Below are positions 35,589 to 44,014 of a stretch of DNA of 64,000 bases, in pieces. Location: contig JAKVOU010000001.1 of NCBI GenBank assembly GCA_022482625.1, positions 2,280,784 to 2,344,783 of the forward strand, written 5' to 3'. Below the pieces are notes generated by a model, which was not told the DNA's origin, searched no databases, and worked only from the letters and a program-made list of their open reading frames with translations. Source of the DNA: Spirochaetia bacterium (GTDB lineage Bacteria; Spirochaetota; Spirochaetia; Sphaerochaetales; Sphaerochaetaceae). The translations under genes were made by a program, and so were the position numbers. The first letter of the stretch is position 1; every line of letters starts with the position of its first letter.

Positions 35589-35789
35589 ATGAAAGACGGA
35601 ATTCATCCGAAATACGAATTGCAGGAAATTCATTGCTCATGCGGCAATGTCATTAAGACCAAGACTACAGGAAAGAACATCCAGGTAGAAATTTGTTCTG
35701 CTTGTCATCCGTTCTATACTGGCAACCAGAAGCTTGTGGATACGACAGGACGTGTCGAACGTTTCAAGAAGAGATACGGATTGAAGTAG
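35589..35789 (+). CDS. rpmE: 50S ribosomal protein L31 (zinc-binding form)
   Basis: 66 residues: [38 protein letters not shown] and [12 protein letters not shown]. The CxC and CxxC cysteines mark the zinc-containing C+ form; C-minus paralogues replace it under zinc starvation in some bacteria. CTGGAGG lies 6 nt before the ATG. An intrinsic terminator follows. Confidence 0.96.
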   Translation: MKDGIHPKYELQEIHCSCGNVIKTKTTGKNIQVEICSACHPFYTGNQKLVDTTGRVERFKKRYGLK

Positions 35790-35813
35790 CCTGGCTTGTC
35801 TGCGATGTATATG

Positions 35814-35844
35814 CCATCGGGTATTTTCCCGGTGGTTTTTTTTT
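35814..35844 (+). terminator. Intrinsic terminator after rpmE
   Basis: CCATCGGG (35814-35821), loop TATTTT, CCCGGTGG (35828-35835) and nine T residues. Confidence 0.85.
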
Positions 35845-35855
35845 GCTGTTTGTAT

Positions 35856-35884
35856 TTGACATTGCTAACTTTTGGGTGTATATT
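35856..35884 (+). promoter_or_regulatory. Peroxiredoxin promoter
   Basis: TTGACA (35856-35861), 17-bp spacer, TATATT (35879-35884). The predicted start lies within the palindrome that follows directly. Confidence 0.75.
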
Positions 35885-35903
35885 ATTGATATCGGATATC
35901 AAT
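35885..35903 (+). promoter_or_regulatory. Perfect 9-1-9 palindrome, candidate operator
   Basis: ATTGATATC-G-GATATCAAT abuts the -10 box and covers the transcription start of the peroxiredoxin gene, the position of a repressor site. The half-sites do not clearly match PerR, Fur or OxyR consensus. Confidence 0.65.
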
Positions 35904-35925
35904 AGTGATAATAAGGAGAAAACAT

Positions 35926-36588
35926 ATGGAAGAATTCAAACAAGTACAATTAGGTGACAGGTTTCCTTCGTTGCAAGTCAAAACGACACAGGGAGTGAGG
36001 AACCTTCCTGATGATTATGCAGGTAAGTGGCTTGTACTTTTCAGCCATCCCGGAGACTTTACTCCTGTATGCACGACAGAGTTCGTTGCATTCGGACAGA
36101 AGGCTGAAGAGTTCAAAAAACTTAATGCTGAATTACTGGGGCTGTCCGTTGACCAGGTATTTGCACATATCAAATGGATTGAGTGGATAAAAGAGAACCT
36201 GGATGTAGAGATTCCGTTTCCTGTCATCGGTGATGAGCAGGGAAGGACGGCACGGAGACTTGGCATGCTGCATGAGCAGAAGGGGACAAATACCGTCAGG
36301 GCAGTCTACATCGTAGATGGCAAGGGTATTGTCCGTCTGACCATGTTCTATCCTCAGGAAGTAGGAAGGAATGTGGATGAGATTCTCAGGGCTCTCAAGG
36401 CTCTGCAGGTTTCAGATAGCCAAAAAGTTGCATGTCCTGAAAATTTCCCTCATAACCAGTTGTTGGGTGATGATGTTGCCTTGGTTTCTCCTCCCTCCAC
36501 AGAGCAGGAGATTGCCAGGAGAAAAGCTCATCCGGAGGATGGTGTTTCTTGCAAGGACTGGTGGTTCTGCTACAAGAAACTTAAGTAA
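35926..36588 (+). CDS. Peroxiredoxin (Prx6/AhpC-TSA type)
   Basis: 220 residues. The peroxidatic Cys lies in [13 protein letters not shown] (about residue 48), Arg and Thr partners are present, and the C-terminal arm carries two further cysteines in [14 protein letters not shown], as in archaeal-type Prx6 enzymes that use a resolving Cys near the C-terminus. It reduces hydrogen peroxide and organic peroxides in the cytoplasm. The frame opens at 35905, but the ATG at 35926 has AAGGAG and is chosen. It is monocistronic: own promoter, candidate operator, and terminator downstream. Confidence 0.9.
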   Translation: MEEFKQVQLGDRFPSLQVKTTQGVRNLPDDYAGKWLVLFSHPGDFTPVCTTEFVAFGQKAEEFKKLNAELLGLSVDQVFAHIKWIEWIKENLDVEIPFPVIGDEQGRTARRLGMLHEQKGTNTVRAVYIVDGKGIVRLTMFYPQEVGRNVDEILRALKALQVSDSQKVACPENFPHNQLLGDDVALVSPPSTEQEIARRKAHPEDGVSCKDWWFCYKKLK

Positions 36589-36609
36589 CCCATCTTTTTC
36601 AAAATCACC

Positions 36610-36646
36610 AAGGTCCCTTTCATTTTTTGGAAGGAACCTTTTTTTT
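36610..36646 (+). terminator. Intrinsic terminator after peroxiredoxin gene
   Basis: AAGGT-C-CCTTTC (36610-36621) pairs with GGAAGG-A-ACCTT (36629-36640) with one mismatch, followed by six T residues. Confidence 0.75.
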
Positions 36647-36782
36647 GCCTGCGAAGAATGATTCATCAGTGTGATATCAAATTCTTTATATGGGCATTTT
36701 TTGCATTTTCTGTTTCTCTTTTGATGTATGGGGATACTGAAGACTGTTTTTGATTGACAAAATGGAAAAACGATGCAAAAAT

Positions 36783-36809
36783 CAATTAATTGAAAAAATC
36801 AACTAATTG
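36783..36809 (+). promoter_or_regulatory. Tandem CAAYTAATTG sites, candidate ROK operator
   Basis: CAATTAATTG (36783-36792) and CAACTAATTG (36800-36809) lie 17 bp apart, just before the first gene of an operon that encodes a ROK repressor. TTGACA at 36754-36759 is a likely -35, but no good -10 was found 17 bp on. The AT-rich dyads resemble the style of XylR/ROK sites. Confidence 0.5.
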
Positions 36810-36818
36810 GAGTTGTCG

Positions 36819-37946
36819 ATGTCATGTCTCCTGTTTATACCGACATATTGGAGTACTGAAGAACTTCAGAGCTGGAAAACTTTTGACCATCCGTTTCCGA
36901 TTACCGAAGACGGTACTCTCTGCAGGACATTGGCGAACCTGCGTGATATAGGTTATGCAGATCCGATTCTTTTGCTACCAGTTCCCAGTCATCCGAAGAT
37001 CGTGGACAAGGTACTTGGACTGAGCAACGGGTATGATTTGGATCTGACGGTCTTTACATCAGATGACCTTGATAGTCTGCGGCTTTCTTTTGACAAGGCC
37101 GGAGCAAAGGAAGATGGTGCCTTGTTGCTTGACAGTACTACTTATGGTGGGGTACGCAACATTGGCCTTGCCTATGCGGGGATGCATGGTTTTGATCAGA
37201 TTATCATGATTGATGATGATGAATGCATTGCGCCTGACTATCAGCAGAAGGCTCTGCGATATTTGGGAGAAGAAAAGGACGGACAGCAAGTCTTGGGCAA
37301 GACTGGTTGTGTCGTTGATGGGCAAGGTAGGAAAATCTATGACGGACAGGCTGCCGACTGGCTGGCCCAGTGGCCCAAGGATGCTCTGTTCAACAAGGAA
37401 GTGGGCAGTTTCCTTGACGCACCTGAATCTTTGTCCTTATGCACGTTGGGTTTCGGCGGCAATATGGTGATTGATCGAAGACTTTTTACCAAGGTCCCAT
37501 TCGATCCTTTGGGAACCAGGGGAGAAGATGATGATTACTTGTTGAATTGCAGATACTGTGGACATGATTTTTTCTTTGACAAGGATTTGCTGCTGACGCA
37601 TCTGCCGCCTGCCCGTTCAGGGAATTACTGGAGCAGGCAACGGCAGGATATTATCAGGTTTCTCTATACGAGGGAAAAACTTCGGGCTTTTGGGACATCC
37701 CGGGAGGTGATAGGAGAATTCCAACGGTATTTTACCGATGACGACTTGGAAAGGAAAGCTGTTTGTTCGAGTATAGATGCAGCGACCCATTTCCTTGAAG
37801 TAAGCAGGGAAGAAACATTGGGCTTTTTGGAAAATGCAAAGACAGCAGTTTCCTATGATCGGAAGAAACTTGCACAGAATGCCGGTCGGTACAAGAGAAT
37901 GATCGGCTGCTGGCAGAAAGCAATGGATATGATAGCGAGGTACTAA
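36819..37946 (+). CDS. GT-A-fold glycosyltransferase-like protein
   Basis: 375 residues. LLFIPTYWSTEEL at the N-terminus and FDQIIMIDDDECIAPDYQQ (about residues 131-149) suggest a nucleotide-sugar-binding GT-A domain with an acidic DDD metal motif. A later GTRGEDDDYLLNCRYCGHDF resembles the acceptor/ED motif. The C-terminal 100 residues are helical. I cannot assign a donor or acceptor. ATG 36819 has GGAG 6 nt upstream. The ROK gene begins one base after its stop, and a sugar ABC transporter follows, so it probably acts on sugars handled by that system, perhaps as a phosphorylase-like or synthase enzyme (inference). Confidence 0.6.
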   Translation: MSCLLFIPTYWSTEELQSWKTFDHPFPITEDGTLCRTLANLRDIGYADPILLLPVPSHPKIVDKVLGLSNGYDLDLTVFTSDDLDSLRLSFDKAGAKEDGALLLDSTTYGGVRNIGLAYAGMHGFDQIIMIDDDECIAPDYQQKALRYLGEEKDGQQVLGKTGCVVDGQGRKIYDGQAADWLAQWPKDALFNKEVGSFLDAPESLSLCTLGFGGNMVIDRRLFTKVPFDPLGTRGEDDDYLLNCRYCGHDFFFDKDLLLTHLPPARSGNYWSRQRQDIIRFLYTREKLRAFGTSREVIGEFQRYFTDDDLERKAVCSSIDAATHFLEVSREETLGFLENAKTAVSYDRKKLAQNAGRYKRMIGCWQKAMDMIARY

Positions 37947-39047
37947 TTGGGCAAGATACGTAATTCTACCAGAATCTGCCGTTCCTTATGGCAACATCCT
38001 CGGGACAGCAGAGCTGATTTGGCAAAAAGGCTGAAGATTGACAAATCAACCATCACCTATGAGATTGCACGTCTTATAGATGAAGGTGTCATCGTGGAAT
38101 TACCGAAAGATACCGTACCGGGAAGTGGCAGGAATCCCATACCTTTGGAACTGAGCAGGGAATATGGCTGTGTGCTGGGTATTTCAATCCAAAACGGTTC
38201 CTGTGCGCTGGCAGAAGTCAATCTGGCAGGAGAAGTCCTTTATACGCAGCAGATTGACATGCAGGTGACGAAAGACAATCTGATTTCTACTATCGTAGGG
38301 CTATATGACCGTTTTATATCATTGCGCAAGCCTCAGCAGTCCCGATGCCTTGGTGTCGGTATCGGCGTAGGGGGATTGATCAGCAAGAATACTGATGCAA
38401 TCTGTTATTCGGTTCCTCTGGGAGTTACTGAAAGCTTTGCATTTGTTTCACAGATAAGCAAGAGTATCTCTGTTCCTGTAACGCTGGAAAACAATGCCAA
38501 CTGTTGTGCTTGGGCTAGGTTGTCTTTTCCGCCTATTTGCACGGAACGGAACTTCATTACCATATTGATTGAGTTCCAACAGGCACTGCTTGACCATCCG
38601 AAGTATGGCGGGGTAGGTATTGGCCTTGGTTTGGTTCTGAACGGTAAGCTGTACCAAGGTGAACATTCATTTGCAGGTGAATTCAGAAGTGCGTTCTGCC
38701 GTTATGGTATCGGAGACGGACAGCTTTCCATCCCAAGGGACAAGTTGGCGCATATCTTGGAGGATGAGGCAATCCTTGAATCCTTTACCGAGGAGCTTGC
38801 GTCGAATATGGCTATGCTGGTCAATACGCTTGACGTCGGTGAAGTGTTTGTCAGGAGTGATATGGATAAGGAAGGGAAGTTGTTCTGCAGTGCATTGCGC
38901 AGGGCTATCGATGTAAACTGGCTGTTTCCTGTGAAAAAGGAAGTGTCCATCAGCTTTACATCGCTTGGGCCTGTTTCCGTAGCTTATGGAGCGACCGGAC
39001 ATCTTGTAACTGAGCTTTTTGAAAAAGGGACCATACCTTTGGAATAA
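37947..39047 (+). CDS. ROK-family transcriptional repressor
   Basis: 366 residues. N-terminal winged helix (RADLAKRLKIDKSTITYEIA and RLIDEGVIVELP) followed by the ROK sugar-kinase-like domain: LGVGIGVGGLIS, VTLENNANCCAWARL, GVGIGLGLVLNGKLYQGEH and FAGEFRS. The zinc-binding cysteine set of ROK proteins is not clearly preserved. Absence of kinase acidic residues fits a regulator of the XylR/NagC kind. TTG start, one base after the glycosyltransferase-like gene's stop. It likely represses this operon through the tandem sites at 36783-36809. Confidence 0.83.
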   Translation: MGKIRNSTRICRSLWQHPRDSRADLAKRLKIDKSTITYEIARLIDEGVIVELPKDTVPGSGRNPIPLELSREYGCVLGISIQNGSCALAEVNLAGEVLYTQQIDMQVTKDNLISTIVGLYDRFISLRKPQQSRCLGVGIGVGGLISKNTDAICYSVPLGVTESFAFVSQISKSISVPVTLENNANCCAWARLSFPPICTERNFITILIEFQQALLDHPKYGGVGIGLGLVLNGKLYQGEHSFAGEFRSAFCRYGIGDGQLSIPRDKLAHILEDEAILESFTEELASNMAMLVNTLDVGEVFVRSDMDKEGKLFCSALRRAIDVNWLFPVKKEVSISFTSLGPVSVAYGATGHLVTELFEKGTIPLE

Positions 39048-39083
39048 TGACGTATGCTATCAATTACATGTAAGGAGATAAAC

Positions 39084-40451
39084 ATGAAAAAATCAAAACT
39101 ATCGTTGGTTTTGCTGTTGGTATCTCTTGTATCAGTAGGGCTTTTTGCCAATGGTACTGGGGAGACGGAAACAGAAGGTACTGGAACTGCTGCTGCAGCA
39201 ACTGATGCGAATGCAGTGACGTTGAATATCCTTGACTACAGTGACGCAACGGCTCCTGGCTATGAGAAGACGAAGGCGGTCTGGCAGAAATTCGACGATG
39301 AAAATCCTGGAATTGTTCTTAAGAAAGAAGACTTGACCAATGAAGCCTTCCATCAGAAGATGGCAGCTTATGTTGCTGCAGGAACTATTCCTGATGTCAT
39401 GTACATGTATCCTTCAGGGCGTTCTGCAGTGCTTCATGAAAAGCATTTGGTGAAAGATCTTGCTCCCCTGTTGGGACCTGATTTCCTGTCCCATTTCCTT
39501 CCGAGTGTAACTGATCCCACTGATCAGACCAGCGGCTATCTTGCTGAGCTGCCTCAGTCGATCTGCTATTCAAGCGTCATGTACGTCAACACAAAGCTTC
39601 TCAAGGACAATGGACTTGCTGTTCCGACTACTTATGCAGAACTGAGGGCTATGGTACCCCGTCTCAAGGCAAAGGGCATCCAGACCGTGCTTATGGCAAA
39701 CAAGGACGACTGGGTAATGCAGTCCTGTCTGTTCTCTACCATTGCCGGACGATTCGTCGACAAGCAGTGGGTCAATGATGCAAAGCAGGGCAAGGTAAAG
39801 TTTACTGACCCGCAGTTCGTCAAGGCCCTTGATTTTGTCAAACAGCTTTATGATGACGGTGTCATTTCAAAAAGTACTCTCCAGCTTGCTTATGGCGAGG
39901 CTCCGGGATTGTTCGCTTCAGGCAAGGCTGCCATTCTTATCGACGGTGACTGGAAACAGAGCTCCTTTGTTACAGACCAGACGACAGGACAGGCTTTGAT
40001 CAGTCCTGAAGATCAGAAGAATAACATTGAACTGAAGGCTTTCCCGGCTATTCCAGGTGAAAAGTATCCTGGTGTTGTTTCTTCTACCCTTGGTTGCGGC
40101 TATGGCATTTCAGCTGCTATTCCTGCTGGTTCTGCCAAGGAAAAAGCTGCGGTTGAACTGCTCAAGTACATTTATTCCGAACCTGTACAGAAACATTATC
40201 TTGAAAGAGGCCGTTATATTACCTCAAGGATCGGTGTGACCAGTGACAAGCTTGATCCGCTTACCCTCAAGATGATGGATTACTATTCGACCATCAAGAA
40301 TACCAGCTATGTCTTTGATTCTGCCTTGGATCCGAGTGTCTATACTGTAATGAACAAAGTATTACAGGAGATTGGTCTCGGTACGAAGACTCCACAGCAG
40401 GCGGCTCAGGAAATTCAGGCAGCAATGGATGCTTACCTTGCTTCAAAATAA
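39084..40451 (+). CDS. Family-1 extracellular sugar-binding protein
   Basis: 455 residues. Signal peptide of about 23 residues ending LFA before NGTGETETEG, a short Thr/Glu/Ala linker, then the MalE/SBP_bac_1 fold (VWQKFDDENPGIVLKKEDLT, GTIPDVMYMYPSGRS, FASGKAAILIDGDWK). It is the receptor of the MalFG-type importer encoded next. The ATG at 39084 follows AAGGAG; the frame is open from 39054. A hairpin with U-tract directly downstream probably keeps binding-protein mRNA more abundant than that of the permeases. Confidence 0.9.
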   Translation: MKKSKLSLVLLLVSLVSVGLFANGTGETETEGTGTAAAATDANAVTLNILDYSDATAPGYEKTKAVWQKFDDENPGIVLKKEDLTNEAFHQKMAAYVAAGTIPDVMYMYPSGRSAVLHEKHLVKDLAPLLGPDFLSHFLPSVTDPTDQTSGYLAELPQSICYSSVMYVNTKLLKDNGLAVPTTYAELRAMVPRLKAKGIQTVLMANKDDWVMQSCLFSTIAGRFVDKQWVNDAKQGKVKFTDPQFVKALDFVKQLYDDGVISKSTLQLAYGEAPGLFASGKAAILIDGDWKQSSFVTDQTTGQALISPEDQKNNIELKAFPAIPGEKYPGVVSSTLGCGYGISAAIPAGSAKEKAAVELLKYIYSEPVQKHYLERGRYITSRIGVTSDKLDPLTLKMMDYYSTIKNTSYVFDSALDPSVYTVMNKVLQEIGLGTKTPQQAAQEIQAAMDAYLASK

Positions 40452-40464
40452 GCCTGAAACTTCA

Positions 40465-40501
40465 TCCGACAGGGCTTTTGCCCTGTTCGGATTGATTTTT
40501 T
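40465..40501 (+). terminator. Intercistronic attenuator between binding-protein and permease genes
   Basis: TCCGACAGGGC (40465-40475), loop TTTT, GCCCTGTTCGGA (40480-40491, one bulged T), then TTGATTTTTT. It likely allows partial read-through. Confidence 0.75.
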
Positions 40502-40514
40502 GAAGGGAATATTC

Positions 40515-41650
40515 ATGAATACAAGCAACAACGTAAAAAAAAAGCCTATTATTGGATGGTACTTCCGTCTTTCATAATCTATTTGTTCGTAATGGCTTTT
40601 CCGATTTTTCTTTCCTTTGTACTTTCCATCAGTAATTTCAACGGAGGAAAGATTTTTGCCGGAGGGGGATGGAAGCTTACAGGGGGACAGCAATACATCA
40701 GACTTTTCTCTGATCCTTACTTCTGGCATGCATTCAAGAACAATATATTGATTGTCCTTGTCTCCGTCTTAGGCCAATTGCCTTTGGGACTTTTCTTGGC
40801 TTATCTGATTTATAGGAAGATTGTGAGGGGAGGAGATTTCTGGCAGGGAATCCTTTATGTCCCGGCTATTATTTCTGTCATTGTCATAGGAATCATGTGG
40901 AATCTTATCTTTTCTCCATATGGTCCCTTGTCTGCGGTAATCAACAAGTATTATTCGCTGACATTCCATGCCAAGGTTTCCCAAGTGGTAGCAGCTTCCG
41001 TTACGTCTGACGGTCATCTGCACCTTACCGATGTCCTTGTCAACAAACTCATTGCCCTTAATCCCTCCGGTGCTGCCGGAGTTTTTCCTGCACCTGTTGC
41101 AGGAGGTCTGAAGGATTTCCTTGCTTCTACCTCTGGAGAAACGATAAAGGAGATCGAACAGGATTTGACTAATCTGCTTGCACCTGTGTGGAGTGCGGAT
41201 TTTCTCAGCAATCCTAAGACTGCAATGATTCCCATACTGTTTGTCATCCTTTGGTGCTGGACCGGTATGTATATGATACTGTTCCTTGCAAATATGCAGA
41301 AAATTGATCCTCAGACCATTGAATCGGCCCAGATTGACGGGGCCAAGGAAAAAAGTATCCTTGTCCATATTATTCTTCCTGAGCTTTCCGGCGTCATAAT
41401 GAATGCTGCAATCCTTTGTATTTCCGGTTCTCTCAATTCCTTTGCACTTATCTATGCGATGACAGGAGGAGGGCCTGCCCGGATGACTCAGGTGCTGTCA
41501 ATCTATATGTATGAAAAAGCTTTCATGGGCACTCCTGATTATCCACTTGCGAATGCCATTTCTATGATGATGGTGCTTTTCAGTCTTATATTGATCATCC
41601 TGACAAAGAAAGTGCAGAAGTATTTTGAAGGAGGTTCAGATGAAATCTAA
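40515..41650 (+). CDS. MalF-type ABC permease, 5' end frameshifted at an A9 tract
   Basis: The permease body (frame of ATG 40556) has about seven membrane spans and the EAA loop ESAQIDGAKEKSILVHIILP. The only ATG with an SD (AAGGG, then 7 nt) is at 40515. It is in another frame and stops at 40575-40577 unless a -1 shift occurs at A AAA AAG (40538-40544). With the shift the start reads MNTSNNVKKKAYYWMVLPSF, a natural MalF-like N-terminus. Between spans a periplasmic insert of about 90 residues (FHAKVSQVV to WSADFLSNPK) is larger than usual. Alternatives are an unsupported start at 40556 or a sequencing indel. It partners the MalG-type permease. Confidence 0.85.
40538..40544 (+). other. Candidate -1 slippery heptamer A AAA AAG
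   Basis: In the frame of ATG 40515 the codons read GTA AAA AAA AAG, so A AAA AAG is in the phase used by dnaX-type frameshifting. A -1 slip joins the SD-supported start to the permease frame. The full tract is nine A residues (40535-40543), which could also cause polymerase slippage. Confidence 0.5.
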
Positions 41651-42554
41651 TTATAGGCAAGAAAAAGGCATCGGTGCAGCATTGTGGAGATTTTTTGCTT
41701 ATTTAATCATGATTATCTTTGCTTTGCTTGCAATAGTACCTCTGGTTTGGCTGGTAATCAGTTCCTTCAAGACAACGGTAGATTTCCAAGCCGATATGCT
41801 CGGGCTTCCCAAGCACTTCTATCCTTTGAATTATCCGCAGGCATGGCGTATAGGTGACTTTGGTATTTTGTTTGGCAATTCAGTGTTCTATACGGTGTTT
41901 TCTGTAGGTATAGCCACTTTTCTGTCTCTTCTGTCAGGTTTTGGTTTTTCAAAACTTGCACGGAAGTCATCAAAACCGATTTATTCCTTGTTTGTCCTAG
42001 GAATACTGTTGACTACGCAGACATTGATGGTACCTATCTTTCTCCAGGTTACCCAGCTTGATACGTTGATCGGGGGAGGGCTTGCAAAGATAGGTCTGTG
42101 CAACGTCAACCAATTCCATCTGTTTTATGATACCAAGTTCGGTGTCCTGTTGGTGTACATTGGTTCCTTGTTGCCTATCGGTGTGTATCTGTGCACGGAA
42201 TTTGAGAAAAGTATTCCGACCTCTCTTGTTGAAGCTGCCTTGCTTGATGGTGCCGGTTATCTGCAGATATTCATCTATGTCTTCATACCCATGTGCGTGC
42301 CGATCATCGTAACATTAGGACTGCTCAATATTCCGACGATTTGGAATGAATTTGCACTGATCAACATCATGGTTTCGAAACTGTCGCTCCAATCGTTGCC
42401 GCTTGGTATCTATAAGTTCTCAGGGACCCTTGCTTCTGATTACGGCAAGGAATTTGCTGCCTTGGTCATCGGATTGTTGCCGATGCTTATATTCTATCTG
42501 ATATTCCGCAAGCAAATTACCAAGAGTGTTGCAAGCGGAGCTATCAAAGGGTGA
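41640..42554 (+). CDS. MalG-type ABC permease
   Basis: 304 residues with six spans (for example AYLIMIIFALLAIVPLVWLV near the N-terminus) and the EAA loop VEAALLDGAGYLQIFIYVFI. It ends FRKQITKSVASGAIKG, a typical MalG-class C-terminus. ATG 41640 has AAGGAGG and lies 11 bp inside the end of the partner permease gene, indicating coupling. No ATPase is encoded here, so a shared MsmK/UgpC-type ATPase elsewhere is expected. Confidence 0.9.
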   Translation: MKSNYRQEKGIGAALWRFFAYLIMIIFALLAIVPLVWLVISSFKTTVDFQADMLGLPKHFYPLNYPQAWRIGDFGILFGNSVFYTVFSVGIATFLSLLSGFGFSKLARKSSKPIYSLFVLGILLTTQTLMVPIFLQVTQLDTLIGGGLAKIGLCNVNQFHLFYDTKFGVLLVYIGSLLPIGVYLCTEFEKSIPTSLVEAALLDGAGYLQIFIYVFIPMCVPIIVTLGLLNIPTIWNEFALINIMVSKLSLQSLPLGIYKFSGTLASDYGKEFAALVIGLLPMLIFYLIFRKQITKSVASGAIKG

Positions 42555-42645
42555 TGTTTTTGTTTTTTTCCTATGGCATTGTCCAGATGCCGTATGTATG
42601 CTATCATATCCATGCTTGAAGTTTTTCAGTCAGGGCGGAGGTAGC

Positions 42646-43953
42646 ATGGGTATGCGGGCACTGAGAACAGGATTTGTACTGGTTGGGAGCCTGTTGCTTA
42701 CTTCCTGTGCTACTGTGTGGCAATCTGACCATACCCAGCAATTTTTTGAATCCGGTGATTATGCAATGGCTTTGGTTTCCTATCAGGACACAAAAGATCG
42801 GGTTGTATCCAGTTACGGCAAACTGGTCTATAGCCTTGACGAGGGAAGCCTTGCCCATGCCGCCGGCAGCTGGGATGTCTCAAATGAAGCTTTTTCGACG
42901 GCCCAGGATGAAATCGAAACCAATTATACCCGAAGTATCAGCGGAGATATTGCTTCTTATCTGGTAACGGATGCAACAAGGACCTATGACGGATATGACT
43001 GGGAGAATGTCTTTCTTAATATTTTCATGGGGCTCAACTATTATGGCAAAGGTGAAACCGATGAGGCATTGGTGGAAATGCGACGTGCCATTGAGAAACA
43101 GACCTATCTTCAGCAGAAATATCCGCAGATGGAATCGAACATGGTCTCTGAAGCAAAGGACAGCAATCTCCCACAGGTCCGGAAATATACTAATTACCAT
43201 TTTGTCTCGAGCCGATTGACCCAGTATCTTTCCTTGCTTTTTTCTTATGAAGGCAAGGACTATGATACATTTGACTATGCCCTTGGTCAGTTGCATTTCA
43301 ATGTAGGGGGAAAAAATTCTTTTCCATACTACCTGAAAGGATTGCCTGACCGCCCTGAAGAAGATGTCTCAATGCTGAACATAGTTGCTTTCAGTGGCTT
43401 GGCACCTGTTTTGGGACAGACGACCATACGGTATAAGATTCAGGATGGCCATTATGATAGCAAGCATGTATGGCACCCGGCAAAGTATGCTTCTTCCAAT
43501 TTTGCTGATATTCGCAAGCGGGGTTCTGCTGTCACTGAGGTTGAAGTACTGGTCGATGGACAGCCTGTCAAGGTTCCTCTTTTCGAGGATATTGAGGGTA
43601 TTGCCCTTTCCAGCCTTGAACCTGCGGTCGATGCCCAGAACCTTAGGATCGTTGCTCGGAAAATCATCCGTACAGTAGGAAATTCCTTGGCAGAAGATCG
43701 TGATGACAACCTGGGAAACTGGTTGTCTTTCGGATTTCAGCTGCTGGATCTGACTGACCATGCAGATCTTCGCTGTTCCCATTATTTTCCCGCAGCAGCC
43801 TATGTCGCAAGTGTACCTGTTACGCCTGGAAAGCATGAAGTATGCATCAATTACTACACAGGAAACGGGCATCTGGGTTATACACGGACTTACCATGATG
43901 TGGTCGTTACATCGGGAAAAGCAAACCTGATAGAAGTGCTTAGTTCCCTTTGA
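42646..43953 (+). CDS. Conserved lipoprotein (COG3014-like)
   Basis: 435 residues. The lipobox LLTSC puts the lipidated Cys near residue 19. The N-terminal half contains TPR-like helices (YGKGETDEALVEMRRAIEKQ), and a beta-rich C-terminal half follows (VTEVEVLVDGQPVKVPL, HEVCINYYTGNGHLGYTRTY). The pattern recalls COG3014 proteins of unknown function found in Gram-negatives. ATG 42646 has GGCGGAGG upstream; the longer open frame lacks a good start and overlaps the permease. It is monocistronic; the next gene has its own promoter. Confidence 0.72.
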   Translation: MGMRALRTGFVLVGSLLLTSCATVWQSDHTQQFFESGDYAMALVSYQDTKDRVVSSYGKLVYSLDEGSLAHAAGSWDVSNEAFSTAQDEIETNYTRSISGDIASYLVTDATRTYDGYDWENVFLNIFMGLNYYGKGETDEALVEMRRAIEKQTYLQQKYPQMESNMVSEAKDSNLPQVRKYTNYHFVSSRLTQYLSLLFSYEGKDYDTFDYALGQLHFNVGGKNSFPYYLKGLPDRPEEDVSMLNIVAFSGLAPVLGQTTIRYKIQDGHYDSKHVWHPAKYASSNFADIRKRGSAVTEVEVLVDGQPVKVPLFEDIEGIALSSLEPAVDAQNLRIVARKIIRTVGNSLAEDRDDNLGNWLSFGFQLLDLTDHADLRCSHYFPAAAYVASVPVTPGKHEVCINYYTGNGHLGYTRTYHDVVVTSGKANLIEVLSSL

Positions 43954-43968
43954 GTGAGAAAGTTTTAG

Positions 43969-43997
43969 TTGCATTATCAACATACATGGCTTAAAAT
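43969..43997 (+). promoter_or_regulatory. Promoter of the galactokinase-like/surE operon
   Basis: TTGCAT (43969-43974), 17-bp spacer, TAAAAT (43992-43997). Confidence 0.65.
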
Positions 43998-44014
43998 GCA
44001 AGGAAAGGGAAGCA

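Noticed and set aside
42573-42592. TGGCAT...TGCC sequence considered as a sigma-54 -24/-12 promoter
   Set aside because: The GG-GC spacing is 12 rather than 10 nt, and no downstream gene is positioned for it.
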